This document shows, piece by piece, positions 25,225 through 25,484 of a stretch of 25,484 nucleotides of DNA. The stretch is taken from contig NZ_WOEI01000024.1 in the NCBI RefSeq assembly GCF_009733925.1, forward strand, positions 1 through 25,484. Direction: 5' to 3'. The number at the start of each line of letters is the position of its first letter. Position 1 is the first letter of the stretch. Under the pieces are notes generated by a model. The model had not been told where the DNA came from, searched no databases, and worked only from the letters and a program-made list of their open reading frames with translations. Made by a program: the position numbers and the translations under genes. Source of the DNA: Streptobacillus canis (GTDB taxonomy: Bacteria; Fusobacteriota; Fusobacteriia; Fusobacteriales; Leptotrichiaceae).

Positions 25225-25484
25225 TAATATAAATAGAATGTTTATAAAATTTTCTTAATTAAAAGGGGATGTTGAAAAGTCCTAATTAATGAAAAGAGAT
25301 AAAAAATATATGAAAATTCATATAAATTTTATCTCTTTTTTTTATTCTATAGGAAATTAGTGTCTGTGTTAATATAAGAATGTAAGATTATGACTAAATA
25401 AGAATGTAGGATATTAGTAAAATTTAAAAGGAAGGAGATAGAAATTCAAACATGATTAAATAACTTAATATTAGATATTAAGTA
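25225..25484. other. Non-coding right edge of the window
   Basis: No coding frame is credible here. Apart from the hairpin at 25292-25343, it holds a stretch resembling an insertion-sequence end near 25264-25283, and a degenerate direct repeat of about 23 bp (period 24) at 25374-25420 built on ATAAGAATGTA. Ribosome-site-like GGAAGGAG lies at about 25430-25438, but the ATG after it (25452) stops within three codons. A gene may start beyond the window. Confidence 0.6.
25292..25343 (+). terminator. Second long terminator-like hairpin
   Basis: AAAAGAGATAAAA from 25292 pairs with TTTTATCTCTTTT around 25327-25340, with an inner ATATGAA/TTCATAT pairing, and is followed by a T run. The A-rich 5' side and T-rich 3' side make it symmetrical, so it could work in both directions. 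Confidence 0.65.

Overview
The window is a very AT-rich bacterial chromosome segment with almost every gene on the + strand. It fits a member of the Fusobacteria, most likely Leptotrichiaceae (Leptotrichia, Sneathia or Streptobacillus type). The reasons are the AT-rich codon use (Arg almost always AGA), TGA used as a stop (the first lipoprotein ends in TGA), RNase Y and SMC together with lipoproteins and an L,D-transpeptidase, and an L19 protein that looks fusobacterial from memory. No search was run, so the placement is inference.

Layout. (1) Positions 1-291: a broken transposase fragment on the - strand running off the left edge, then a strong hairpin. (2) 292-8502: a small lipoprotein, then a compact run rny, ymdB, cmk, alr, cvpA-like, M16 peptidase, rodA, rluA-type, many of them overlapping. 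It combines RNA turnover (RNase Y with YmdB, neighbours in Bacillus too), nucleotide and cell-wall precursor supply (Cmk, Alr) and wall elongation (RodA). A terminator-like hairpin lies between rny and ymdB. (3) 8517-8842: a cold-shock gene with its own near-consensus promoter, a TTG start and a strong terminator. (4) 8860-11916: a four-gene ABC importer of the dipeptide/nickel class (two permeases, two short ATPases) without a substrate-binding protein. (5) 11946-24703: an extended -10 promoter followed by ten genes: trmR-type methyltransferase, GHL10 lipoprotein, uvrB, ArsC/Spx-like protein, xseA, dCMP deaminase, smc, L,D-transpeptidase, queuosine-precursor transporter family protein and YitT family protein. 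This mixes DNA repair and chromosome maintenance with envelope and tRNA-modification functions. (6) 24712-25224: rplS with its own promoter, a structured leader of about 90 nt, a TTG start and a terminator. (7) 25225-25484: non-coding, with a second long hairpin, a possible insertion-sequence end and a short degenerate tandem repeat.

This is mainly an ordinary housekeeping region. I found no defence system, CRISPR array, prophage or clearly new multi-gene system. The points most worth a second look are the SHKCVR active-site variant in the L,D-transpeptidase, two terminators placed directly before start codons with no room for a promoter (ymdB and the ABC operon), the leaders of rplS and the queuosine-precursor transporter gene, and transposon-like remnants at both window edges.
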